From NCBI GenBank assembly GCA_030641425.1, contig DAOWHM010000091.1, positions 1 through 18,339 on the forward strand: a stretch of 18,339 bases of DNA, read 5' to 3'. Each line of letters begins with the position of its first letter. Positions within the stretch are counted from its first letter, which is position 1. The notes below the pieces were generated by a model, which worked only from the letters and a program-made list of their open reading frames with translations, searched no databases and was not told where the DNA came from. Source of the stretch: Candidatus Bathyarchaeota archaeon (lineage in GTDB: Archaea > Thermoproteota > Bathyarchaeia > Bathyarchaeales > SOJC01). Positions 1 to 8,121 of this stretch are shown one piece after another. A program made the position numbers and the translations under genes.

Positions 1-1
1 C

Positions 2-496
2 AAAATCATTCTGTCTTTAAAGAAGCCACCAGACTATATCATCACAATGGACGCAGACTACTCCCATAATCCTCAAGCTATACCTAGACTGCTTGCAGTC
101 ACAGAGACAGGTTATGCACTGGTGATAGGAAGCAGATATACCAAGGGTGGCAAGATATCTGGATGGCATATTATACGGTGGTTAATTAGTCGAGTGGCGA
201 ACTTTATTGCGTCTACGCTGGTCGGAATGAGGATAAGTGACTGCACAAGTGGTTTTAGATGCTATTCGAAGAAATATGTAGAGAACGTAATTGGGTATCT
301 TCACAGCCAAACATACGAGATACAAATAGAAACAATCAAACAAGCTTGGACGAGAGGATTCAAAGTTAAGGAGATCCCTATAACATTTGAAAACAGGAAA
401 AAGGGTAAATCAAAACTCACGAAGACTGAGCTTCAAGGATTCATATCATACATCATTAAGACAAAGCTGGGAGCGCGTGCAAAGCAATACACATGA
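2..496 (+). CDS. Family 2 glycosyltransferase, dolichol-phosphate mannosyltransferase-like (5' truncated)
   Basis: The reading frame is open from the first bases of the window, so the N-terminal part of the gene lies outside; 164 residues and the TGA stop are visible. The segment TMDADYSHNP, starting 14 visible residues in, is the metal/nucleotide-binding region typical of DPM1-type enzymes. It is followed by the usual arrangement of SGFRCYSKK and, near the end, ENRKKGKSKL, matching the conserved R-x-x-G-x-SKL motif of the family. Such enzymes move a sugar from GDP- or UDP-sugar to a polyprenyl phosphate at the cytoplasmic face of the membrane. No C-terminal membrane segment is present, so this is the short soluble type. 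It converges on a minus-strand glycosylation cluster, which fits a role in making lipid-linked sugar donors. The family is clear; the exact sugar is not determinable. Confidence 0.9.
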   Translation, partial: KIILSLKKPPDYIITMDADYSHNPQAIPRLLAVTETGYALVIGSRYTKGGKISGWHIIRWLISRVANFIASTLVGMRISDCTSGFRCYSKKYVENVIGYLHSQTYEIQIETIKQAWTRGFKVKEIPITFENRKKGKSKLTKTELQGFISYIIKTKLGARAKQYT

Positions 497-566
497 TTTT
501 GCAAGAGGCAAATACCAAAGATACAATCTTTGTAATGAGGTTAGAGATGGAGAATTATCCTAAAAT

Positions 567-580
567 CTCTTTTTTCTCTT
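567..580 (+). terminator. T-rich stretch, candidate archaeal terminator
   Basis: A pyrimidine-rich tract with six consecutive T residues lies about 70 bases after the stop codon of the truncated GT2 gene, in the gap before a convergent gene. Archaeal RNA polymerase commonly terminates at oligo-T runs without a hairpin, so this is a plausible terminator for the + strand transcript. No strong stem is visible just before it. The rest of the gap (497-688) shows nothing gene-like. Confidence 0.35.
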
Positions 581-688
581 TCAGACATAGCAACTGAATC
601 TCAATTATTTGAGGTCACTGATCTTAGAACTTCACTCGTCTGCAAAAAGTGCTTAGAATGCGTGCTTGATGTTTGTATTATTTATGTA

Positions 689-1963
689 TTACACAACGCC
701 TCGTTTCAACCAACGTAAGACATCTCTTCCCCATAAAAGGAGTTCAGGTAGGAATTGTCGTGGAGATGATCTTGCAGGATCTACATATGGTTCATTAATA
801 AACATCTCCAAAGGTTTTAGTGCATTAGTAATGTCAAGACTTTTCTCATAGATTCCTTCCATGTTTCTTCTTGCCTTCGTTATTTCTTGGACCCCATGTT
901 TGCCCATTAGACTCTCTAAAACCTTGGAAAGGCTTGTGGGATCATTTGCGAGATACTTGAAACCACCCTGATTGTCTATAACCATTTTGGAATGTTCATC
1001 TGTTGCGGGAGTTATTACTGGAAGTTTTGCCCAAATATAGTCCATGATTCTTGTTCTTACACTCAGTTCATCTTCTACTGTGCTGAGAGGGATGTTAACA
1101 GCAACATCAGATTGAAGATAATAGTTTCCCCGTTCCTTAAAAGGTACTAAGCCCGTGAAAATTAGGCTATTAGTAAAGTGTGAATCACGACCCATCCTTA
1201 GGATTAATTTTTCAAAACGTGGGTTTCTCGGATTACCTCCGAAAAAGACGCATTTGAAATTCTTTCTGCCATGGTTGACCAATATATCGAGAGCCTTGAA
1301 TAAAGTTGAGTAGCTATACCATGGCAAGAAAGCCCCAGCTACCAATATTACTAGTTCACAAGGTTTTTTTTCTATAACTTTTTTTCGAAGTACGGGAGGA
1401 ATTGAAGGCGGGATCATGGGGATTAGATGAATGAGAGAAGGGGATAGTTTTCGCTTGAGTGTACAGAGCCTTTTAGACCCAATAAGGAGGCCCATCAAAT
1501 AGTATCTTTCTCGTGATCCAGCGGTCATGAAGAAGTCTCCAATCCAAAAAGACTTCATCTTCAGGCGAAGAAAATCAGCGGGAACCGTGCCAAAAGAAAT
1601 AAATTGCTCCAGTAGAGTCGCACCTACATAGTCTACAATCGTTGGGATTTTTTGTTTTAGTCGAGCTAGGAAGGGTGTTGCTGACCAAGGCAGGTATAGG
1701 ATGTCTGGCTTTTCGTCATGCACAGCCTTTGCAACTTTTCTAGGCTTATGTGACATGCATTTAATCAGAAAATTGCCTTCTGAGATGGTAAACTCTTTTC
1801 TTATATTTTTATGATAACTTTCATATAGACTTAGAATGACAATCTCGTGTTTGTTGGAAATCCTTTGAAAGAGATTCCACGCTCTGTAACCAGGTCCGTC
1901 AGTAATGTTATTGCTATGGGGAAACGGAGAAGTCGAAATCAGCACAAGCTTTCTCCTTGGCAC
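689..1963 (-). CDS. GT4-like (GT-B fold) glycosyltransferase
   Basis: This 424-residue protein has the layout of GT-B glycosyltransferases. An N-terminal acceptor domain begins with the hydrophobic strand KLVLISTSPFP and the segment GPGYRAWNL (about residues 23-31). The C-terminal nucleotide-sugar domain begins near ELVILVAGAF (203-212) and includes SDVAVNIPLS (285-294) and a donor-binding region around RTRIMDYIWAKLPVI (303-317), equivalent to the E-x7-E / K-hP region of GT4 enzymes. A tidy E-x7-E is not obvious, so the subfamily is uncertain. No signal peptide or membrane helix is seen; it should act on lipid-linked glycan at the cytoplasmic face. The start is GTG, supported by AGGAG nine bases upstream. 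It is the last gene of a five-gene minus-strand run, 84 bases after the GT-C gene; that gap holds a T-rich stretch but no clear promoter. Confidence 0.82.
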   Translation of the reverse strand: MPRRKLVLISTSPFPHSNNITDGPGYRAWNLFQRISNKHEIVILSLYESYHKNIRKEFTISEGNFLIKCMSHKPRKVAKAVHDEKPDILYLPWSATPFLARLKQKIPTIVDYVGATLLEQFISFGTVPADFLRLKMKSFWIGDFFMTAGSRERYYLMGLLIGSKRLCTLKRKLSPSLIHLIPMIPPSIPPVLRKKVIEKKPCELVILVAGAFLPWYSYSTLFKALDILVNHGRKNFKCVFFGGNPRNPRFEKLILRMGRDSHFTNSLIFTGLVPFKERGNYYLQSDVAVNIPLSTVEDELSVRTRIMDYIWAKLPVITPATDEHSKMVIDNQGGFKYLANDPTSLSKVLESLMGKHGVQEITKARRNMEGIYEKSLDITNALKPLEMFINEPYVDPARSSPRQFLPELLLWGRDVLRWLKRGVV

Positions 1964-2047
1964 TATCTCTCACTCCTAGAATTCAAACAACAACTAACAC
2001 TTTTCATTTCAATAATGCGAGACATGTTAAAAAGGATAATGCTTCTT

Positions 2048-4225
2048 TCACTTTGCCTCCTTGATGAGTCGATAGAGCATAATAATTAGAACCGAGATGT
2101 TAACTAGAGTAAGGCATAAGATGGTTGTATGGCTCAATAAGTCTGGAGGAGTCCATTGACCTGAAAGAGCAGAGAGCAGGTTTATCGAGAAAGTCGTTAG
2201 CAAGAGGCCATAAAAAACTTTGGCATATTTTGTTTTACCGTAGGCAAAAGGAAGAAGGGCTAGGGCGAAATACATGTAACGTTCGTGCATCCGTGTAGGA
2301 AGCATGTAAAATACAAGCATGAGCAAGCTGAATTTTTCCATCAGACTTTGACCATTCGCCTTCTTTCGAAGGCTATAAAGAATAACAACATAGAAAATTG
2401 CGAACAATAAAATGCCAAGTTGATAATAACTGAGAAAAAGAAATTGGTTTGGTTCATTGTCCAACACAGTTGCTAAAACACTAGTTCCTGGCAGAACTCT
2501 ATCTTTCAGCAAATTTATAACTGGCCAGATATTTAACGCTGAGACAGTAGTCTTAGTGATCTCCGAAGACGCAGGCGTAAATGCTCCACGGCTGGAAAAA
2601 AGGCCAAACCCAGATTGCCACAGAACAAAATTTAATGAATACCCACTAAATAAGAAAGGAGCCCAAACAACGATTGTGGTTAAGCTGAATATTCCTATGC
2701 CGAGTAAAGTATGAAAGAATCGCCGCTTTTTTGCGCTTATTATGAGTAACCCGGGGATAAATGGAAGTGCTGTTGATTTTGTTGCCACTGCCAAAGCTGC
2801 AAACAACCAACCTAATTCGATATGTTCCGTTATAACAAGCCACACAGCCAAGACCATGAATAAAGCGACAACAGACTCGTATTGTCCCCAAATACTAGAA
2901 TTGGTGATGTTCAACATAGATAATGTAGCTGCAACAAGTCCAGTTTTATATCCCCTCCATCGTTTGACAGCGGTAAACGTTACCCATCCTAATGATAATT
3001 CAGCTAAAATCGGGGGAAACTTAAGTAAGACTGGCAGAGCTTGAGGGACGTGAACACTTGTCGGGAAAATTTGAGTAATTAGAAAAAAAATATATGCTAT
3101 TATTGGCGGATAAGGATAGACAGGTCGAATAGAATGAATGGGGGGTAACACGACAGTTTCAGGATAAATGACTAACAACCCTTTATCATTAATCACTTGG
3201 CACCAAGCTTTGAATGCATACATGTCGAACCAGTGAGCAGACATAGATATAGCTAAGATAATCCGTAATACAGCGAAAAATGAAATCAAGTAGATAAAAG
3301 TTTTGTTTTCCTTGGCGTACGATACAAGGAAGTTATACATACGCTTAATGATGCTATATAAAGCAAGTACCTCTATTTTCAAAGGAAACTTCAAGAAAGA
3401 AGAAAATCCGTTTAATTTGGAGGCAAATACCAAAGTTGTCATAGTTGTGAAAACAATACTTATGAGTATGGAAGCCACCGTTGCATCATACGACTCTTCT
3501 GCAAATCTCAAATTATCACTCAAGAAAACGCTTTGCACATAATGAACTTCAACATGCGCATTATAATCAGCCCACGCTTGAAGGCTTAGAGCAGGAGAAA
3601 GGCCAACTTCGGGTATTTTAATGGTAAATTCCTTATACCATGTTTCATTCTTAATTGAAACAGTTGCTATAATATCCGTGATTTGTTCGTTCCATTCGAT
3701 TTCAATGTCGTATTTCGAGCCAATAGTGATAAAACCTCCTATTGAAGTGTTACTCTGTGCTGAACTTTCGTCGCCGTTGAAGTTGTAATACCAGCCACTT
3801 CCTGTTTCAGCCCACACAGAAATATGGGTTTGTGCCCATTCCACTGAGAAGAAAATTGGATAGCAAGAACCTGATGCAATTAGAGGGGTTGCTGAGAAGT
3901 TCCATTTGAAATCTCCGGCAGCAGCGTAAACAAACGCCTTTGGAAATGATTTGTTCTCTGCCTCTAATCTGACGCTGTCTTGAGTGATAGAAATAATGCC
4001 TTGACCATTCGTTGACTCAACATATGTCTGAAAGCCATTAACTTGGGCAAATTTTTCTAATGGGCTGCCCCCTAAGTATCTAGAGGTGACCATAACAGAG
4101 ACAAGAATCGACGCAACCGTCAATATGAGAAGCAGCCCTAAGTGTTTGGGAGGTGTTTTTCTTAAGAAGCCTATAAAGCCTCTAAGATAGAGGAAGGGTG
4201 TTTTTAACATTTGGCTTTTCCTCAC
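2048..4225 (-). CDS. Large GT-C type membrane glycosyltransferase with extracytoplasmic N-terminal domain
   Basis: The 725-residue protein has a membrane helix at about 28-46, then a soluble region at about 50-243 rich in aromatic and beta-type segments. A second helix follows at about 248-268, then a polytopic core from about 308 to the C-terminus. The core shows GT-C hallmarks: an Asp in the first outside loop (HWFDMYAF, D334), KFPPILAEL (402-410), SIWGQYESV (444-452) and MHERY (646-650) before a late helix. Such enzymes use polyprenyl-phosphate sugars as donors on the outer face of the membrane, and the WGQ and HERY motifs point to the mannosyltransferase-like branch. The start is GTG with GAGG seven bases upstream; an in-frame ATG five codons later (4210) also has GAGG in front. 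It lies 54 bases after a GT2 gene. Class is firm, substrate unknown, and the insert resembles a lectin-like sandwich only by impression. Confidence 0.82.
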   Translation of the reverse strand: MRKSQMLKTPFLYLRGFIGFLRKTPPKHLGLLLILTVASILVSVMVTSRYLGGSPLEKFAQVNGFQTYVESTNGQGIISITQDSVRLEAENKSFPKAFVYAAAGDFKWNFSATPLIASGSCYPIFFSVEWAQTHISVWAETGSGWYYNFNGDESSAQSNTSIGGFITIGSKYDIEIEWNEQITDIIATVSIKNETWYKEFTIKIPEVGLSPALSLQAWADYNAHVEVHYVQSVFLSDNLRFAEESYDATVASILISIVFTTMTTLVFASKLNGFSSFLKFPLKIEVLALYSIIKRMYNFLVSYAKENKTFIYLISFFAVLRIILAISMSAHWFDMYAFKAWCQVINDKGLLVIYPETVVLPPIHSIRPVYPYPPIIAYIFFLITQIFPTSVHVPQALPVLLKFPPILAELSLGWVTFTAVKRWRGYKTGLVAATLSMLNITNSSIWGQYESVVALFMVLAVWLVITEHIELGWLFAALAVATKSTALPFIPGLLIISAKKRRFFHTLLGIGIFSLTTIVVWAPFLFSGYSLNFVLWQSGFGLFSSRGAFTPASSEITKTTVSALNIWPVINLLKDRVLPGTSVLATVLDNEPNQFLFLSYYQLGILLFAIFYVVILYSLRKKANGQSLMEKFSLLMLVFYMLPTRMHERYMYFALALLPFAYGKTKYAKVFYGLLLTTFSINLLSALSGQWTPPDLLSHTTILCLTLVNISVLIIMLYRLIKEAK

Positions 4226-4279
4226 GATCCAACCTCGAATTTTTAGACCATTGAACCCGTATGAAATCGTACGAACTTT

Positions 4280-5395
4280 TCATAATTTCTTCCCAAATGC
4301 ATATAAAAGTAAGCCATAGCAAAAGCCAAAAGTATAGGTAAAATCGATGGATATCCCTAAAGCGGCTATGAGTAACGACTCTAGAAAAGAAACAACACTG
4401 TTTCTATGGAAAATGTTTGACATGTGAAGAAGTTCGTACCAAATAGTGGCAACATAAGAAAGGTATCTAAAGGCTAACACTGCAACTGATAACCACAACA
4501 TTAGTACATTCAGAAAAACTATCGCGAGAAGTAACAGAAGAGCGAAAATCGAAACAAACAAAGGTTGAGCTGCCCTTTGTAAAGACCTAGCCCTTGAATA
4601 CTTGGAAACCCCTATTTTCTTAAACAAAAATGTTTTAAACATCGGAAAAACACCGCCCATAGCTTTTCCAAAGATAAACTCTTTCCGCAAATTCTTGGAC
4701 ACATTATCTGCTGCTAGCCCAAATTTCTGCACGACAGGAAGCTGGTAGCTTTTTAGTATCAGAAATCCTTGTTGACGGATTGCGTAAGATACGAAAAGAT
4801 CTTCTCCAGCAATCCTGAACCTTTCAGGGAATCCACCAATCTTTTCCAAAACATCTTTCCTGTATATATCGCATTTCCCCTCAGAAAACGTTACCTCTTC
4901 TTCAACTTGTTTCGAGTTTGCGGCGTGATATTGCCTTCGAACGATGCCGAAGGCTTTTGCTGCAAAACCTAGTTTTTCAGGGGGGATCCCATAATAACCT
5001 GTTACCACGGCTACTTTGCTGTTGTTAAAGTGTTCTAACGCTTTGGCTATCCACTTTTGGTCGACTAATACGCAGTCTTGATGAAGTATTAAAACATATT
5101 TTCCTTGACTTTCTTTTATTCCATGATTTAGTGTTGCCGCAAGTCCGATATTTATGTCATGTTTTATTACCCTATAACTGACACTCTTGCGTTTGTATTC
5201 CGTTAATTTTTCAAAGGTGTTGTCTTGGCTCGCGTCATCTATTATAATTAGTTCGATGGACTTGTAGGTTTGATTTAAGACAGATTCAATGCTATCATGT
5301 ATGGTTTTTTCGCCGTTAAAAGCAGGTATTATTACCGAAACCAATTCTCTCAAAGAAAAATCTCTGTTGCCTTTTGCAGTCATTGTAGCCCTCAT
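4280..5395 (-). CDS. Family 2 glycosyltransferase with C-terminal membrane helices
   Basis: This 371-residue protein starts its GT-A domain at VSVIIPAFNGEKTI (about 19-32), continues with IDDASQDNT (52-60), and has HQDCVL (105-110) where most relatives carry D-x-D. GGFPERFRIAGEDL (187-200) matches the acceptor/ED motif. The C-terminal third has several hydrophobic stretches (about 279-318 and 335-367), so it is membrane bound with its catalytic domain in the cytoplasm. It probably transfers a sugar onto a lipid-linked glycan. The first ATG (5395) overlaps the upstream stop as ATGA, implying translational coupling. The second in-frame ATG (5383) has a better spaced GAGGG six bases upstream, so the true start may be four codons later. 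Substrate cannot be told. Confidence 0.85.
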   Translation of the reverse strand: MRATMTAKGNRDFSLRELVSVIIPAFNGEKTIHDSIESVLNQTYKSIELIIIDDASQDNTFEKLTEYKRKSVSYRVIKHDINIGLAATLNHGIKESQGKYVLILHQDCVLVDQKWIAKALEHFNNSKVAVVTGYYGIPPEKLGFAAKAFGIVRRQYHAANSKQVEEEVTFSEGKCDIYRKDVLEKIGGFPERFRIAGEDLFVSYAIRQQGFLILKSYQLPVVQKFGLAADNVSKNLRKEFIFGKAMGGVFPMFKTFLFKKIGVSKYSRARSLQRAAQPLFVSIFALLLLLAIVFLNVLMLWLSVAVLAFRYLSYVATIWYELLHMSNIFHRNSVVSFLESLLIAALGISIDFTYTFGFCYGLLLYAFGKKL

Positions 5396-6696
5396 ACCAT
5401 TTCATGATTGAGCAAAGCGATTTGTGCTGCTTCCATACCTGTTTGGAGAGCTGTACCCATGTAACGATCTCTCGGATAGGTTCGAGAGATGCCCCCGATG
5501 TATAATCCTTTCACGGGGGATTTTGATTCAGGCATGTATTTACCATAATCCGGGATAAATAGAGGTGTAGAGTATTTTGCCCTGTGAAGGCGCCACCATA
5601 GCAGTTTTTTTCTTATGTCACAGTCAAAAATGTCGCTAAGATGCGACAAGTATTCCTCGACTATTTTCTGATCAGGTTTTTGCCAGAATTCATCTGTGGA
5701 ATTCAGATACTTCACGATAAACATTAAACTAGGGTATTTCAACTCTGTGTTTAAATGTCCATGCTCGAAGACCCCTACAAAAGGATACTCATCTAAATCC
5801 ATTACATTTAACCAATAGAATGGACTAATTTTCTCAGACAAAGCTATCGCCGCACACAGTGAGGATTTGTATTTGATATTTTCCAACGATTTCCGGTATT
5901 CCTGTGGCAGACCATCGACAACCTTTAAAAGCATAGGCATAGGCAATGTGCTGATAACTGTGTCTGTTCTAGTTTCTCGAGTCTTTCCTTTTTCCATATA
6001 TTCTACCTTGTTCACCTCTCCCGCCTTCAATATAATGCTAGTGACTTTAGCCCCAGTTTTTGCAGCACCCCCTTTATTTGTACAACGCTTAGTAAGTCCT
6101 TTGACAATTTTCTCAACACCACCTTTCAAATATCCGAATCGATCACTCACTGATTTTGATTCGTGCCCGAAACGGCTCATCAACCACGCAGCAGATACAT
6201 TATCTGAGGGTTCAGCAAACTTTGCTTGAACGATGTAATTTATTAGTTTGTAGGCTTCTTTGCCCGCGGCGGTTTTGCAGTAGTTTTCAACACTTACCCC
6301 TTCTAGGTCCTGCCAATCCACTTTTTGGCGTGCTTTGAAGACTAACAAGCCAAATTTTATGCGTCCCCACAGACTCAAAGGCTTAAATTTCAGAATTGAC
6401 AAAGGAGAAGAAAAATCGTAAGATTTGCCTTGTGAATAGAAACCTACCTTCAATTTTCTCCAATACAGATTGCTTTCCAAACCTAAATCGTGTATGGTTT
6501 TAAGAGTTGTGCTGTCGCCATACATAACGTGGTGATAAGTTTTAGGAATATATTTTCCATCAATCAGGTAACTTGATGCTAAGCCTCCAAGGGTCTCATC
6601 CTTTTCCAACAAGATTGTTTTAAGGCCATTCTCGGAGAGTGTGGAGGCAGCCATTAAACCAGATAAGCCCCCGCCTAGAACAACAGCTTTCTTCAA
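5392..6696 (-). CDS. FAD-dependent oxidoreductase, amine oxidase / protoporphyrinogen oxidase-like
   Basis: The 434-residue protein opens with a Rossmann dinucleotide-binding motif, GGGLSGLMAA (8-17), followed by LLEKDETLGG (29-38), where the acidic residue contacts the FAD ribose. It closes with the typical C-terminal FAD-contact segment GLYIGGISRTYPRDRYMGTA (about 396-415). This architecture is shared by amine oxidases, phytoene desaturases, protoporphyrinogen oxidases and UDP-galactopyranose mutase-like proteins. It sits between a DUF362 gene and glycosyltransferases, so action on a sugar nucleotide, a polyprenyl lipid or a lipid-linked glycan is more likely than haem synthesis; that is inference. 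It has no membrane segment. The start is TTG, with GAGGT six bases upstream overlapping the stop region of the DUF362 gene ten bases away. Its stop overlaps the next gene by ATGA. Confidence 0.85.
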   Translation of the reverse strand: MKKAVVLGGGLSGLMAASTLSENGLKTILLEKDETLGGLASSYLIDGKYIPKTYHHVMYGDSTTLKTIHDLGLESNLYWRKLKVGFYSQGKSYDFSSPLSILKFKPLSLWGRIKFGLLVFKARQKVDWQDLEGVSVENYCKTAAGKEAYKLINYIVQAKFAEPSDNVSAAWLMSRFGHESKSVSDRFGYLKGGVEKIVKGLTKRCTNKGGAAKTGAKVTSIILKAGEVNKVEYMEKGKTRETRTDTVISTLPMPMLLKVVDGLPQEYRKSLENIKYKSSLCAAIALSEKISPFYWLNVMDLDEYPFVGVFEHGHLNTELKYPSLMFIVKYLNSTDEFWQKPDQKIVEEYLSHLSDIFDCDIRKKLLWWRLHRAKYSTPLFIPDYGKYMPESKSPVKGLYIGGISRTYPRDRYMGTALQTGMEAAQIALLNHEMV

Positions 6697-6706
6697 GAGA
6701 AAACCT

Positions 6707-7789
6707 CTATAAATTCAAAAACTGCGCCAATTCCCGGGCATACCAGGTATCCACAATTTTCTCCGTGTAGTTTCTTCCTTCTCGTCTATAATACCAAAAA
6801 CTGTTATATTTAGTGGCTATCCAAGCAAACAACCCAAACATAGGTGTATCGAACATTATTGGCTTTAGGATAGATTTACGAAACGCCATCTCCCATTTGA
6901 AAATCGGTTGTTTATTCGGGTTTGGCAAAATAAACGGATTGGGTATGAACTCGTCACCTTCCAGAGTATAGTTCAGTATGCCTACGCCCCGTTCCGCAGC
7001 AGTCCTTACATGCTTTGGAGTTGACATCCCCATATATTTTGCAGCAAGGGCGTCTAATGCCACAGGGTCGGTAGAAGCCAGTATTACATTACATATCTTT
7101 GATATCCCTGTACGAGGTGCATTGCCTTCCATAGCGATGGTGCCATCAGCTATGGTGTATGCAATCTTAGGTTTTAAAAAACTCGTTATGTCTGCAATTG
7201 CATCGTTGACGACCAAATGATATTGATGCCTTACTCTAGGAACGACGCCCCAAAAATGTTTAAGAGAACAAGTCAAGCCAGTAAGGCAATGGGTTTTCAT
7301 TACAGGCAAGTTAATGATGCTATCTGCCTCAAGAACAGATTTGGGAATATCCAGGGTTTTGAAAATTTTGCCGTCTAACCTAACTTTAATCAACTTGTCT
7401 TCTGAAAGATTCTGAAAACGTGCACCATATTTCTTAGCGAGTCTTTTATGCCCCCAGACTTTGGCAGCCTTGTTGCATTGCCGTGCCGCTGCGAGATCTG
7501 CATCGCCAAGAGTTACATCGTAACCACGTTCAGTTAGCTCACTCAAAACTTCATCTAAAACCATTGGGGATGTGCATTGCCCCGGAACATACTCTGAAGA
7601 AATAAGATTAACTTTAACGAAGACATTATCTCCCTTCAATACACGTTCTTTCCACATAGGCATCATAGCTGTCTTGACTACCTTTTGCACACCGCCTCGC
7701 ATTTGTTTCACTTTTAAGAAAAGAACAGATGGAAGTGCTTGCTGGATTTCCTCATCTGCAACAAGTGAAGTATTAGAAATCACTTCCAA
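6707..7789 (-). CDS. DUF362 family protein without ferredoxin domain
   Basis: This 360-residue protein carries the DUF362 signature in order: FVKVNLISSEY then CTSPMVLDEVL (72-82), GYDVTLGDAD (89-98), INLPVMKTH (159-167), LKHFWGVVPRVRHQYH (176-191), an acidic segment IADGTIAMEG (213-222) and STDPVALDALAAKYMG (239-254). The function of DUF362 proteins is largely unsettled; many have a C-terminal 2x[4Fe-4S] ferredoxin domain. Here the C-terminal 80 residues hold no cysteines, so any Fe-S role would need the few scattered ones (72, 105, 168, 174, 233). The start is TTG: GGAG lies nine bases upstream, and the nearer upstream ATG is followed at once by a stop. It is the first gene of the glycosylation run, directly behind a TATA-like element. 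Family is clear, role unknown. Confidence 0.85.
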   Translation of the reverse strand: MEVISNTSLVADEEIQQALPSVLFLKVKQMRGGVQKVVKTAMMPMWKERVLKGDNVFVKVNLISSEYVPGQCTSPMVLDEVLSELTERGYDVTLGDADLAAARQCNKAAKVWGHKRLAKKYGARFQNLSEDKLIKVRLDGKIFKTLDIPKSVLEADSIINLPVMKTHCLTGLTCSLKHFWGVVPRVRHQYHLVVNDAIADITSFLKPKIAYTIADGTIAMEGNAPRTGISKICNVILASTDPVALDALAAKYMGMSTPKHVRTAAERGVGILNYTLEGDEFIPNPFILPNPNKQPIFKWEMAFRKSILKPIMFDTPMFGLFAWIATKYNSFWYYRREGRNYTEKIVDTWYARELAQFLNL

Positions 7790-7830
7790 CTATCACATCT
7801 CCTTTTATCCTCCAATGTATTCGTGCGTAC

Positions 7831-7840
7831 GTATAAAATC
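7831..7840 (-). promoter_or_regulatory. TATA-like box for the glycosylation operon
   Basis: Read on the minus strand the site is GATTTTATAC, preceded by purine-rich CCCAAA that could serve as a TFB-recognition element. A start site about 25 bases downstream would fall near 7810, leaving a leader of roughly 20 bases that contains AAAGGAG nine bases before the TTG start of the DUF362 gene. Spacing and sequence fit an archaeal promoter; it is a by-eye call. Confidence 0.5.
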
Positions 7841-8082
7841 TTTGGGAAACAGGCACTACTTGGGATGGCATATTCACCAGCCACGTATCTCAAAAATAGT
7901 CACCAACGTTGCTGCTGTTCAGAGTTGATACTAAAAGGGATTTATCCTTTAAAATTTGTTATTATAACATGTCAAGACAAAGAATTTGCTGAGTTACTTC
8001 TAAACTTGAATAAGCAATCTATATGCAAATCAAGAATCGTTGAATGATTGTTTTTTCGCCTCAGCACAAAATGCATGCGCGC

Positions 8083-8091
8083 GCTTATATC
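8083..8091 (+). promoter_or_regulatory. TATA-like box upstream of PriS, short leader
   Basis: GCTTATATC lies about 34 bases before the ATG at 8122. With the usual 22-27 base distance to the start site, transcription would begin near 8112, giving a leader of about ten bases or less. The bases directly before the ATG (CAACTGAAAAA) contain no ribosome binding site, consistent with leaderless or near-leaderless initiation. Confidence 0.5.
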
Positions 8092-8121
8092 TCATAGCTT
8101 CAATAGCTCACAACTGAAAAA

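Larger units (their letters stand above)
7790..8121. other. Divergent intergenic region between DUF362 and PriS genes
   Basis: About 330 bases separate a minus-strand and a plus-strand operon. The region holds one promoter candidate in each direction, listed separately. A 74-codon plus-strand frame (7823-8047) crosses it, but it has no recognisable domain, no clear ribosome binding site and overlaps the minus promoter, so I do not call it. Close to the PriS promoter is the alternating purine/pyrimidine stretch ATGCATGCGCGCGC (8071-8084), which is self-complementary in parts. No tRNA or stable RNA structure was recognised. Confidence 0.6.

Noticed and set aside
1964..2047. Possible separate promoter for the GT4 gene (T-rich stretch near 2030)
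   Set aside because: The best AT-rich match on the minus strand is poor and lies close to the end of the preceding gene; operon read-through explains expression as well.
7823..8047. 74-codon plus-strand frame in the intergenic region before priS
   Set aside because: No recognisable domain, no ribosome binding site, and it covers the minus-strand TATA-like box; a chance frame is more likely.
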